DNA from: Alphaproteobacteria bacterium
GTDB taxonomy: Bacteria > Pseudomonadota > Alphaproteobacteria > MPNO01 > UBA830
Assembly (NCBI GenBank): GCA_022822405.1
Contig: JAJEBT010000097.1
Coordinates: forward strand, 37,850-101,849
DNA length: 64,000 bases
Direction: 5' to 3'
Below are positions 53,436 through 61,507 of the stretch, piece by piece. A program made the position numbers and the translations under genes. Within the stretch, counting starts at the first letter, position 1, and each line of letters opens with the position of its first letter. The notes under the pieces are model-generated. The model made no database searches. It had not been told where the DNA came from and saw nothing but the letters and a program-made list of their open reading frames with translations.

Positions 53436-54290
53436 ATGAAGCTCTGCCGTTTCAACGACGACCGTCTGGGCATTGTGGAGGGCGGAGAGGTCATTGACGT
53501 CACCGGTGCGTTGGACGCGATCCCCGCGTCCCGCTGGCCCCGGCCCCAGGGTGATGCCCTGATCGCGAACCTCGATGCAGTATGCGAGAGGGCGCGTGAC
53601 CTCGCCGGTTCCGGCGCGCGCTTCGACGCGGACGGTGTCCTGCTCAGGAGCCCGGTCGCCAACCCGACCAAGGTCATCGGTGCGCCTGTCAACTACCACG
53701 CCCATATGGAAGAATCGATCAAGGATGAGGGCGTCAGCTTCGGCCGCGACATCAAGACGATCGATGAGTATGGGCTGTTCCTGAAGAGCCCCGTTCTCGT
53801 CGGGCCGGGCGAAGGCGTTGCGCTGCATTTCACGGACCGTCGCAACGATCACGAAATTGAACTCGCCATGGTCATCGGAAAGACGGCGAAGAATGTCGCG
53901 TACGAGGACGCGCTCGATCATGTGGCAGGTTACGCCATCGGCCTCGACATGACGGTGCGCGGCACCGAAGAGCGGAGCCTGCGCAAGGCGATCGACAGTT
54001 ATTCCGTCCTCGGCCCGTGGCTCGTGACCGCTGACGAAATTGCTGATCCCGACAAGCTCGATTTCGCTATCCACGTCGGCGACGAAGAGCGCCAGAACTC
54101 GAACACCGACAAGTTGATCTTCGACTGCCGCAAGCTGATAGCCTACGGCTCGAGCTTCTACACGCTCTTCCCCGGCGACGTTATCATGACCGGCACGCCC
54201 GAAGGCGTCGGCCCGGTTACGCCGGGTGACGTGATGCATTGTTATTGCGAGGGCATCGGCCGCATGGATGTCCCCGTTCGCGCTGCCTGA
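53436..54290 (+). CDS. FAH-family hydrolase, copy 1 of a tandem pair
   Basis: The product is 284 residues. It starts MKLCRFNDDRLGIVEGGEVIDV and contains NPTKVIGAPVNYHAH, the E-x-E metal site NDHEIELAMVIG and SRSL-type GYAIGLDMTVRGTEERS, ending in GDVIMTGTPEGVGPV. The family hydrolyses or decarboxylates beta-diketo or 2-oxo acids with Mg2+. It is closely related to the FAH gene at 55774 throughout its length, so the pair arose by duplication. First of a four-gene operon whose members overlap or nearly touch. Confidence 0.9.
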   Translation: MKLCRFNDDRLGIVEGGEVIDVTGALDAIPASRWPRPQGDALIANLDAVCERARDLAGSGARFDADGVLLRSPVANPTKVIGAPVNYHAHMEESIKDEGVSFGRDIKTIDEYGLFLKSPVLVGPGEGVALHFTDRRNDHEIELAMVIGKTAKNVAYEDALDHVAGYAIGLDMTVRGTEERSLRKAIDSYSVLGPWLVTADEIADPDKLDFAIHVGDEERQNSNTDKLIFDCRKLIAYGSSFYTLFPGDVIMTGTPEGVGPVTPGDVMHCYCEGIGRMDVPVRAA

Positions 54291-54691
54291 TGCCCGGAGA
54301 GACCCTTGTCGGGCGCCTTGCCACGGGGATCGGCATGGGCAAGACCTTCACCAGGCTCGATTGGGCGCGTCACCAGTTTGTCGAGAAACTCGGAATCGAT
54401 CCCTATCCGGGTACCGTCAATGTGGTCGTCGACGATCCCGAATCGATGCCGGTCTGGGTTCGTCTCAAGCGACAGGCAGGAATTGCGGTGGAAAATCCGG
54501 GAGACGGGCCGCATGACTGTGATGCAAAATGCTGGCCGGTCCGGATCGCCGGCGCAATCGACGGTGCGATCGTCCTCCCTCTCGTCGAAGATTATCCGCC
54601 GGCCCAGGTGGAGGTGATCGCGGCGGTCGGCGTGCGCGAGGCGCTAGGTATTGAGGACGGCGACACGGTGACGCTGACGCTGGCAGGCTGA
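54290..54691 (+). CDS. DUF120-like protein (CTP-dependent riboflavin kinase fold)
   Basis: The product is 133 residues. The pattern GRLATGIGMGKTF followed by YPGTVNVVVDD and IEDGDTVTLTL matches DUF120, the domain of archaeal CTP-dependent riboflavin kinase, a small beta-barrel. The bacterial function is unclear; in Archaea the enzyme phosphorylates riboflavin to FMN with CTP. The ATG at 54290 shares its A with the TGA of FAH copy 1. Its position between a FAH and an enolase-superfamily gene suggests a role in the same unknown pathway. Family assignment is good, activity is inference. Confidence 0.75.
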   Translation: MPGETLVGRLATGIGMGKTFTRLDWARHQFVEKLGIDPYPGTVNVVVDDPESMPVWVRLKRQAGIAVENPGDGPHDCDAKCWPVRIAGAIDGAIVLPLVEDYPPAQVEVIAAVGVREALGIEDGDTVTLTLAG

Positions 54692-54694
54692 ACG

Positions 54695-55777
54695 ATGACG
54701 GCGCGCATCGTACGGGCGGAGGCGGAACTCTGGGTCTTCCCGCTGTCGGGGCCGACGGGCGGTTCCGGCATCACCGCCGTCGACGTGATCGTCGTCGATC
54801 TCGAGGATTCGGCTGGTCATGTCGGCAGCGGCTTTTCCTATGTCCTCGGCGGCGGCGGCGGCACGGTGGTGGCTGCGGCGCGCGACATGCTCGACCGGTT
54901 TGTCAGGAATGAGCCCCTGGTACCGCCCCAGGTCATGTGGCGCCGCCTCGCCGCGTCCCTGAACCGCCTCGGGCGCGGAGTCGGATATCTCGCGATCGCC
55001 GCCATCGACGTGGCGATGTGGGATCTCCAAGCCAGACGTCTTGGGGTACCGCTTGCCGTCGCGCTCGGCGGGGCGCCACGCAGCCTGCCGGTGTACGGTT
55101 CGGGCGGATTCGCGCCGGCGCAGGACCCCGGCGCTGCAGTTGAACAGGCCTGCCGTTATGCGGAAGCAGGCTGCAGGGCCGTCAAGTTGCGTGTCGCCGG
55201 CACTCCGCCGGACGCCGAGCGCATCGGGGCGGTCGCGGATGCGCTTCCCTCTCATGTGCAACTCATGGCCGACGCCAACGAAAAATGCGACCTTGTCAGC
55301 GCGCAGTGGCTTGCGAGGAAGCTTGCGGATGCGGATGCGCTGTGGTTCGAGGAGCCGCTACCGGCGCACGACACCGATGGCTTTCGCGTGTTGGCGCAGA
55401 ACAGTCCGGTCGCCCTGGCGACCGGCGAGCATCATCAGGGCGTCGAGGAGTTGGCGCCGTTGATGGAGGCAAGGGCGATCTCGGTTATTCAGCCGGATCT
55501 TGCCATGATGGGCGGCATCACCGAATGCCTGCGCGTTGCGCAGATAGCTGAGCACTACAATCTGGCGGTATCGCCGCATTTTCTCCCGGCGCTTTTCATT
55601 CACCTTGCTGCGGCGGCACCAGCTGTCGTCTGGATGGAAGATTTTCCGCTCCTTGAACCGCTGTTCGACGAGCCCCGGTCGATGGATGAACACGGTTTTA
55701 TTACGCCTTCGGAGGAGCCGGGGCACGGGCTTGCATGGGCAGCAGGCGCCCGCGAGGAATACAGGACGGATCGATGA
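54695..55777 (+). CDS. Enolase-superfamily enzyme, mandelate racemase/muconate lactonising group
   Basis: The product is 360 residues. The barrel domain has AVKLRV (KxR-type catalytic lysine), Mg ligands in LMADANEK (D), WFEEPL (E) and ATGEHHQG (E), and a C-terminal SPHFLP with the catalytic histidine region. The chemistry is abstraction of a proton alpha to a carboxylate, giving dehydration or racemisation of a sugar acid or similar. It starts 3 bp after the DUF120 stop and overlaps FAH copy 2 by 4 bp. An acid-sugar dehydratase feeding a 2-keto-3-deoxy acid to FAH enzymes would fit. Confidence 0.9.
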   Translation: MTARIVRAEAELWVFPLSGPTGGSGITAVDVIVVDLEDSAGHVGSGFSYVLGGGGGTVVAAARDMLDRFVRNEPLVPPQVMWRRLAASLNRLGRGVGYLAIAAIDVAMWDLQARRLGVPLAVALGGAPRSLPVYGSGGFAPAQDPGAAVEQACRYAEAGCRAVKLRVAGTPPDAERIGAVADALPSHVQLMADANEKCDLVSAQWLARKLADADALWFEEPLPAHDTDGFRVLAQNSPVALATGEHHQGVEELAPLMEARAISVIQPDLAMMGGITECLRVAQIAEHYNLAVSPHFLPALFIHLAAAAPAVVWMEDFPLLEPLFDEPRSMDEHGFITPSEEPGHGLAWAAGAREEYRTDR

Positions 55778-56652
55778 GGTTGTGCCGCTACAACAGCGAC
55801 AAGCTGGGACTGGTCAAGGGAGACCAGCTGATCGACGTCACCCCGGCGCTTGATGTCCTGCCCGAGCGGCGTTGGCCGTCTCCTCTAGGCGACCAGCTGA
55901 TCGCCGGTCTCGACACGGTGCTCAGGGAAGTGTCCGGCCTCCAGAAGATGGGATACGTGCAGGGGGTTGCCAACGTCACGCTGCGAAGCCCGGTGGCCAA
56001 TCCGACAAAGATCATTGGCGCGCCCGCGAACTATATGGATCACGTCGCGGAAGCACGGGATGATCCCGGGATCAGCTTCGGCCGCGAGACCAGGACGATC
56101 AAGGACAGCGGGCTGTTCCTGAAGGCGGTGTCAGCCTTGGCCGGGGCCGGTGATGGCATCGTTCTCGGCCATGCCGGCCGCCGCAATGACCACGAGATCG
56201 AACTTGCGCTGGTCATCGGACGTGGCGGCAAGAACATCGCGCCCGATGCCGCTCTCGACCATGTCGCCGGGTATGCCATCGGCCTTGACATCACGGTGCG
56301 CGGCGTCGAGGACCGCAGTCTCCGCAAGTCCGGTGACTCCTATGCGCTGCTGGGGCCGTGGATGACGACGGCCGACGAGATTCCTGACCCGGACAACCTC
56401 GGATTTCGCCTTCTGGTGAACGGAGACGTGCGCCAGGAGTCGAACACCCGGTTCATGATCTTCGGTTGCCGGAAGTTGATCGCCTACGCGTCGACATTCT
56501 ACACGCTCTATCCGGGCGACGTCATCATGACGGGCACGCCGAGCGGCGTTGGCCACCTGTTTCCCGGGGACAGCCTGCGGTGCGAGTTTGACATCATCGG
56601 AAAGATGGACGTAAAGGTGCGCACCGCTGCCGAGGCAGCGGCTGCCCCGTAA
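55774..56652 (+). CDS. FAH-family hydrolase, copy 2 of a tandem pair
   Basis: The product is 292 residues. It parallels copy 1 from MRLCRYNSDKLGLVKGDQL through NPTKIIGAPANYMDH, NDHEIELALVIG and GDVIMTGTPSGVGHL. The ATG overlaps the enolase-superfamily stop (ATGA), with GAGG-type site upstream. Two paralogues kept within one operon could form a heteromer, act on two related intermediates, or one could be degenerate; metal-site residues look intact in both. Confidence 0.9.
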   Translation: MRLCRYNSDKLGLVKGDQLIDVTPALDVLPERRWPSPLGDQLIAGLDTVLREVSGLQKMGYVQGVANVTLRSPVANPTKIIGAPANYMDHVAEARDDPGISFGRETRTIKDSGLFLKAVSALAGAGDGIVLGHAGRRNDHEIELALVIGRGGKNIAPDAALDHVAGYAIGLDITVRGVEDRSLRKSGDSYALLGPWMTTADEIPDPDNLGFRLLVNGDVRQESNTRFMIFGCRKLIAYASTFYTLYPGDVIMTGTPSGVGHLFPGDSLRCEFDIIGKMDVKVRTAAEAAAAP

Positions 56653-56683
56653 TGAAGCCGCGGCGGAGCCGGTAATACCGGAG

Positions 56684-56707
56684 CCGGACGCGGTTCGGAA
56701 CGTCCGG
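56684..56707. terminator. Hairpin between the convergent FAH and amt genes
   Basis: CCGGACG (56684-56690), a 10-nt loop and CGTCCGG (56701-56707) form a perfect 7-bp stem. A second tight palindrome, CCGGTA-A-TACCGG, lies just before it at 56669-56681. Together they could stop transcription from both sides; no T-run is present. Confidence 0.45.
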
Positions 56708-56740
56708 GGAGCAAAGGCAGAGCCTGGCGCGGGCTGTTGT

Positions 56741-58153
56741 TCAACTGTTTCCGACGGACCGGGCGCTTTCCTGAAAATCCCTGATTTCGTCGGCGTCGGG
56801 CATGACCACGAACTCGGGATAGGCCTCGATCCCGAGTTCGGCAGTATCTTGTCCCAACTCCTCGACCGACAGCGTCACGCGCGCTGACAGCGTCTTGTCG
56901 ATGGCCCACCAGACGGCGAGCGAAGAGACGAAGACGAACGCGCCTATGGCCACCACTCCGGTGAGCTGCGTAACGAAGTCACCACCGCCCGCGATGCACA
57001 CTGCGAGCGTTCCCCAAATGCCGGCGAACAGATGCGCCGGCACGGCGCCGACAACATCGTCGAGTTTCATAATCTCGAGAAGCCTCATGCCGAGCACGAC
57101 GATGATGCCGCCGACTCCACCGATGATGATGGCCCAGTAATGTTCGGTGATATCAGGCCCCGCCGTGATAGCCACGAGGCCGCCGATGGCGCCGTTGAGC
57201 GTGGCGAGCAAGTCGACCCGGCCGGTTACCGGACGCGAGATCGTAATCGCCGCCATTACGCCGGCGGCGGCAGCAAGGTTGGTGTTGGCGAGGATGTTGC
57301 TTATCGCGATGGCGTCTACGGCGCCGCTCAGTGCGAGTTGCGAGCCACCGTTGAAGCCGAACCAGCCCAACCAAAGAATGAATACCCCGAGGGTCACGGC
57401 CGGCACGTTAGATGGCGGCGTGGACTTGACGCTGCCGTCGTCACGGAATTTTCCGGTTCTTGCGCCGACGATGATGATGCCGGCAAGCGCCGCCCAGCCG
57501 CCGGTGGAATGAACGATGGTTGAGCCAGCGAAGTCCTTGAACCCCATTTCGCCGAGCCATCCACCGCCCCACGTCCAGGAACCGATGACGGGGTAGATGA
57601 TGGCAGTCAGTATTGCCGTGAAGAGAAAGAACGACCACAACTTGACGCGTTCAGCCAAGGCTCCGGATACGATCGAAGCCGTCGTGGCCACGAATACCAT
57701 CTGGAAGAACCAGTCCGACATCGTCGAGTACTTGTTCTTGATCACGCTGGCGGCGACCTCGGTCTTGCCGCCCACGAGCGCGATCTCGTCTGCGGTCGTG
57801 CCGTAGAGAAAGTCGAAGCTGCCGATCCAGCCGCTCACATCGGTGTACATGAGGGTGTAGCCGAGCAGGTAGTAGGTAAGGCCGGCGATGGAGTAGAGGC
57901 CGATGTTCTTCAGGCAGATCACGGAAGCGTTCTTGGTGCGCACGGTACCCGATTCGAGCATCGTGAAGCCGGCGCACATCCACATGACCAGCGCGCCCCA
58001 GACGAGGAAGGAGAAGCTGTTGAGTACGAAGCCGGCTTCGGCATCGACGGCGGCCTGCGCTGCCGGGGCGAAGACGATCATGCCAAGCGCTGCAAGAACG
58101 ATGGTGACGGCCCGTGCAGGACGGCGGGCGGAAAGCGGCCGGAACTTATTCAT
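56741..58153 (-). CDS. amtB: Ammonium transporter (Amt/MEP/Rh family)
   Basis: The product is 470 residues with an N-terminal signal-like hydrophobic segment and about eleven transmembrane helices. Pore histidines are in STIVHSTGGWAAL and AVPAHLFAGIWG, and the family motif FNGGSQLALSG is present. The ATG at 58153 follows GGAGG with 9-nt spacing; another ATG three codons upstream sits on that site. The family conducts ammonium/ammonia inward. The usual partner gene glnK is not adjacent, so this may be a second Amt copy. Confidence 0.95.
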   Translation of the reverse strand: MNKFRPLSARRPARAVTIVLAALGMIVFAPAAQAAVDAEAGFVLNSFSFLVWGALVMWMCAGFTMLESGTVRTKNASVICLKNIGLYSIAGLTYYLLGYTLMYTDVSGWIGSFDFLYGTTADEIALVGGKTEVAASVIKNKYSTMSDWFFQMVFVATTASIVSGALAERVKLWSFFLFTAILTAIIYPVIGSWTWGGGWLGEMGFKDFAGSTIVHSTGGWAALAGIIIVGARTGKFRDDGSVKSTPPSNVPAVTLGVFILWLGWFGFNGGSQLALSGAVDAIAISNILANTNLAAAAGVMAAITISRPVTGRVDLLATLNGAIGGLVAITAGPDITEHYWAIIIGGVGGIIVVLGMRLLEIMKLDDVVGAVPAHLFAGIWGTLAVCIAGGGDFVTQLTGVVAIGAFVFVSSLAVWWAIDKTLSARVTLSVEELGQDTAELGIEAYPEFVVMPDADEIRDFQESARSVGNS

Positions 58154-58312
58154 CTGGTACATGCCTCCGTTGATGCCCCGATGGGCAGGCGGGCCGATGA
58201 TATAGCCCTTTGCGGGTATTTTTCGCGGCATGCCTCTGCAGCCATCCGCCGTCTTCATTCGGGCGAGAGACGTAGCCGGGTGGCAGTCCTCGCCGGTCGA
58301 TGCAGTTCTGGC

Positions 58313-59539
58313 CTAGCGGTCGAAATTGAAGATTCGCTTCGCGTTCAGCCCCAGGATATTGCGCTTCGCCTCCTCGTCGAGAAACGGGAGGTCCCAGATC
58401 ACGCTTGGTGTGTCGAAGTCGTAATGCGGCCAGTCCGAGGCGTAGAGGAGCTGGGTATTCGCGTTGATCATCTCGAAGGTCACCTCGAGGGCCTTCATGT
58501 GATCGGTCTCCATGGGCTGGCACGTATAGTACATCTCCTTCATGTACTCGCTCGGCAGCTTCTTGAGCACTGGCGCTTCCGACGACCGCATCAGGTAGGT
58601 GTGGTCAAGGCGCTGCATCAGCCACGGTACCCAGGCGAGGCCGGATTCGATCCAGACGACGTCCAGGCCGGGAAAACGCTCGGGAAGGCCGTTCATGATC
58701 CAGTTCGTCATGTGGACCACGTTGCACCACACGAAGGACAGCGCGTGCATCGAACCAAACCGGTTGATCTGCATCATGAAGGGGTCCTGCCAGTAATAGC
58801 CGGCATGGAAGCCGAGCGGCAGGCCGCGCTCCTCAAGGGCGCGATAGACCTTCATGTAGTGATTGTGGTGGACGGCCTTGTAGCGCACCGACGTGACCAT
58901 GAATCCGACGCAACCCGGCGCGTCGCCGAACTCCTCGATGGTCTCGAGCGCCGATTCGGGATCGTTGAACGGCAGGAACATCATCGTCTTGAGGTGCTTG
59001 TCCTTGGTGAGGATGTTGTCGACCTGCCAGCGGTTGTAGGCCTTGCCAAGAGTGGCCTCCATGTCGAACTGGGGGTGCATGCCGAGAAAGAGCATGGGCG
59101 TGGGGAAGACTATCTGGTAGTCGATTCCCATGGCCTCGTAGGCGCGCTTCGCAAGCACCAGATCACGATGTCCGGCCTGCTTCAGCTCCTGTTCGCTGAC
59201 CGGCTCGCTGCGCGCGGCCTGATGCGGTATGCGACCGCCGACGTCCTGGTAGCGCATCGCAAGGTCGCCGTTGAGTGCATAGGGCGGGGTGCCCGAGCGA
59301 TGGAGAACCATCTCTCTCGCGTTCTCGCGCACGACGGGGTCATCGATATAGCCGATGATGTCTCGCCACGATTCGGTCTCGGTATGGTGCGAATCGATAT
59401 CGACGATGAACACATCGTCGAAATTCCGCTCTTCGGCCTGCCGCCGCGCCTTGGCAAGCACGTCCCTCGAATCTGTGTAGGTGGTGATTTCCTTGACGGG
59501 GTTTTCCCTGACCGGGACTGCTTCGACGCCTGTATCCAT
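58313..59539 (-). CDS. Amidohydrolase-2 family metal-dependent hydrolase/decarboxylase
   Basis: The product is 408 residues. VDIDSHHTETESW is the N-terminal metal strand (DxH-type), FHAGYYWQ carries another histidine, and LYASDWPHYDFD the catalytic aspartate. Overall it matches the ACMSD/2,6-dihydroxybenzoate or 5-carboxyvanillate decarboxylase superfamily. The ATG follows GGGAGACGAGAC. It is the third gene of an operon with a Rieske protein and a 106-residue protein. Hydrolysis or decarboxylation of an aromatic or heterocyclic acid is likely; the substrate is unknown. Confidence 0.9.
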   Translation of the reverse strand: MDTGVEAVPVRENPVKEITTYTDSRDVLAKARRQAEERNFDDVFIVDIDSHHTETESWRDIIGYIDDPVVRENAREMVLHRSGTPPYALNGDLAMRYQDVGGRIPHQAARSEPVSEQELKQAGHRDLVLAKRAYEAMGIDYQIVFPTPMLFLGMHPQFDMEATLGKAYNRWQVDNILTKDKHLKTMMFLPFNDPESALETIEEFGDAPGCVGFMVTSVRYKAVHHNHYMKVYRALEERGLPLGFHAGYYWQDPFMMQINRFGSMHALSFVWCNVVHMTNWIMNGLPERFPGLDVVWIESGLAWVPWLMQRLDHTYLMRSSEAPVLKKLPSEYMKEMYYTCQPMETDHMKALEVTFEMINANTQLLYASDWPHYDFDTPSVIWDLPFLDEEAKRNILGLNAKRIFNFDR

Positions 59540-59625
59540 GTCTCGTCTCCCGTTTTCGCGTTCGCTTTTCGCCGGTTGCGGCCGACCTTTCCGGTACCGT
59601 CACCGACCCTGTTGCAGCCGGAGAT

Positions 59626-59946
59626 CTACGCGTCGTCGTCGGGCCGCGGCCTTCCGAACCACATGGCCAGATCGAAAGTCGAGAGGTTGACGGCGCGCAG
59701 CATGTCCGAACACGTCATGACCACGTCCGTCGCCGTGACATCCTGCGGTCCGGTGTAGGGAGAGAAGAACCGCTCCTCCATCTCGACCTTGTTTGCGAAG
59801 AGCCGGGTTCCCGCGGTCAGCAGCCGCTGCACCGTCTCATCGGAAATTGCCGCCGTGTCGCCGTTATCGAGGGCCTGTTCCGCTATTTCCAGCGCCTTCG
59901 ACGCCGCCGCGTCAAGTGCTGCAAGGTCGGCTTCAGATGGCGACAT
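59626..59946 (-). CDS. Uncharacterised 106-residue protein between Rieske and amidohydrolase genes
   Basis: No family is recognised. The sequence is predicted mostly helical (LAALDAAASKALEIAEQAL, then VQRLLTAGTRLFANKVEMEERFFSPY) and acidic, with no signal peptide or metal motif beyond one cysteine in VVMTCSDML. It starts inside the end of the Rieske gene (14-bp overlap), so it is translationally coupled. Constant linkage to the two flanking enzymes would suggest a subunit or assembly role. Confidence 0.8.
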   Translation of the reverse strand: MSPSEADLAALDAAASKALEIAEQALDNGDTAAISDETVQRLLTAGTRLFANKVEMEERFFSPYTGPQDVTATDVVMTCSDMLRAVNLSTFDLAMWFGRPRPDDDA

Positions 59947-60301
59947 ACACCTCTCCGTCCTTGACAGAGACCTTGAACGGCCGGAGCCGTACGTTCTTGC
60001 TGCCGGGATGGCGGCCGGTTTTCACGTTGTATTCAAAGCCGTGCCACGGGCAGACGATATGGACATCCGTCTCCGAGAACTTGAGCCCATGGGCCGTCTT
60101 CTCGGTTTCGTGAATGATCTCTTCGACGCGGTTGATGATCTTGCCCTGGCACGCCGGCCCGCCCTGATGGGCGCAATTGTTCTCATACGCGTAGAATTCG
60201 CCGTCGACATGAAAGACGCCGATCTCGAGATCGCCTTGCGCGATGATTTTTCGGTCGCGGTCGCCGAATTCGTCTGTCCGCCCGACATAAAGCTCCGCCA
60301 C
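59933..60301 (-). CDS. Rieske [2Fe-2S] ferredoxin-like protein with long inter-ligand loop
   Basis: The product is 122 residues. Ligands are C43-A-H45 and C84-PW-H87. The 38 residues between them exceed the usual 15-17, owing to an inserted loop IINRVEEIIHETEKTAHG. DGEFYAYENNCAHQGGP and VCPWHGFEYNVKTG are otherwise canonical. It should pass single electrons to an oxygenase or redox partner; none is encoded in the operon except the amidohydrolase, which needs no electrons. First gene of the operon behind a good promoter (60378-60406). Confidence 0.88.
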   Translation of the reverse strand: MAELYVGRTDEFGDRDRKIIAQGDLEIGVFHVDGEFYAYENNCAHQGGPACQGKIINRVEEIIHETEKTAHGLKFSETDVHIVCPWHGFEYNVKTGRHPGSKNVRLRPFKVSVKDGEVYVAI

Positions 60302-60332
60302 TGTCGATCCTCCCCGGCTACTGCCCCGGATT

Positions 60333-60356
60333 GCTGCCGCATGACCGGGCGGCAGC
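60333..60356 (-). other. Leader stem-loop of the Rieske operon
   Basis: GCTGCCGC (60333-60340) and GCGGCAGC (60349-60356) form a perfect 8-bp stem with an 8-nt loop. It lies in the predicted 70-nt leader between the start of transcription and the Rieske ribosome binding site. It could protect the mRNA, attenuate transcription, or bind a regulator. Confidence 0.5.
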
Positions 60357-60377
60357 GAGTTTCATCTTTCCGACCCC

Positions 60378-60406
60378 ACTATAGCATCGGCGCTTTTTTT
60401 CGCCAA
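60378..60406 (-). promoter_or_regulatory. Promoter of the Rieske-106aa-amidohydrolase operon
   Basis: On the minus strand TTGGCG (60406-60401), a 17-nt spacer with a run of seven A, and TATAGT (60383-60378) form one of the best promoters in the window. Transcription should start near 60371. Confidence 0.6.
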
Positions 60407-60474
60407 AACCGCTGTGCCGTTGTGCCGCCTCGCTGATTCGCGCCAGTGCTCCGGTGTTCCAGCGCGACAACTCG

Positions 60475-61470
60475 TCAGGCGGATTCCCGATTCACGGATC
60501 CGGGACCCGAAATGATGTCGGCAAACAGGTCCGGATCGACGTTGCCGCCGGAGAGAATTACGCAGGCCGTCTTGCCCACGATGTCGATCTTGCCTGCGAG
60601 GATGGTTGCGAGACCGGTGGCCCCGCCCGGTTCGGTCACGAGGCGGGCATCCGAAAACGCCGTCTTCATCGCTGCCCTGACCTCGCTGTCGGAAACCGAT
60701 GCGGCGCCGGCGAGATGCTTGCGATTTATATCGAACGTGAGTTCGCCTGGAGTCGATACCAGCAGCGCGTCACAGATCGACGTCGCGCCGGCCGCATTCG
60801 TTTCGCGCTTGCCCGAGAGAAGCGAGCGCCGGGTGTCATCGAATCCGTCTGGCTCTGCTGCATGAATTTCCGCGTCGGGCCAGGACGCGTGCAGGGCGAG
60901 GGAGGTTCCGGCGATCAGGCCGCCGCCTGAACAGGGCACGACCGCGATATCGACGTCGATGTCCAGTTCCCGGCATTGTGCGACGACCTCAAGGCCTACG
61001 GTCCCCTGGCCGGCAACGACATCAGGATGGTCGTAGGGGTGGATCAGCACTGCTCCGGTGCGGTCCATGATCTCGGCGGCAACCTGCTCGCGGGCGCCGC
61101 CCTCGCGGCTGCAGGTCACGATGTTCGCGCCAAATGAGCGGGTGCGCTCGATCTTGATGTCCGGCGCATCGGACGGCATGACGATTGTCGCGTCGATGCC
61201 CAGCCTCTGTGCGGCCAGGGCAGCGGCCTGCGCATGATTGCCCGAGGAGTGAGTGACAATTCCGCGTGCGCGTTCACGGTCGGGGAGGCGCGAAATGCGG
61301 TTCCAGGCGCCCCTGATCTTGAACGCGCCCATGGGCTGGAACATCTCGCACTTGAGGAGGACGCGCCCGCCAGTCCGTGCGTTTATCGCTGCGCTCTCGA
61401 GAAGCGGCGTGATGCAGGCGACGTCCCGCAAGCGCGTGGCGGCATCCCGGATATCGTCGATTGTCGGCAT
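60475..61470 (-). CDS. PLP-dependent serine/threonine dehydratase-like enzyme
   Basis: The product is 331 residues, fold-type II. The Schiff-base lysine K51 is in MGAFKIRGAWN, THSSGNHAQAAALAA is the substrate loop, VPCSGGGLIAG binds phosphate, and ILSGGNVDPD closes the site. There is no C-terminal ACT regulatory domain, so it is a catabolic threonine/serine dehydratase, serine racemase or hydroxyaspartate dehydratase. It lies 37 bp downstream of a HAD dehalogenase gene on the same strand. Confidence 0.9.
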   Translation of the reverse strand: MPTIDDIRDAATRLRDVACITPLLESAAINARTGGRVLLKCEMFQPMGAFKIRGAWNRISRLPDRERARGIVTHSSGNHAQAAALAAQRLGIDATIVMPSDAPDIKIERTRSFGANIVTCSREGGAREQVAAEIMDRTGAVLIHPYDHPDVVAGQGTVGLEVVAQCRELDIDVDIAVVPCSGGGLIAGTSLALHASWPDAEIHAAEPDGFDDTRRSLLSGKRETNAAGATSICDALLVSTPGELTFDINRKHLAGAASVSDSEVRAAMKTAFSDARLVTEPGGATGLATILAGKIDIVGKTACVILSGGNVDPDLFADIISGPGSVNRESA

Positions 61471-61507
61471 TTGCTATCGGCTCCCGAGGTGATGTGGCGG
61501 GCGGCGC

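Noticed and set aside
53436-56652. The two FAH genes as a recent assembly duplication
   Set aside because: The copies differ at many positions along their length and flank two unrelated genes, so they are old paralogues rather than an assembly artefact.
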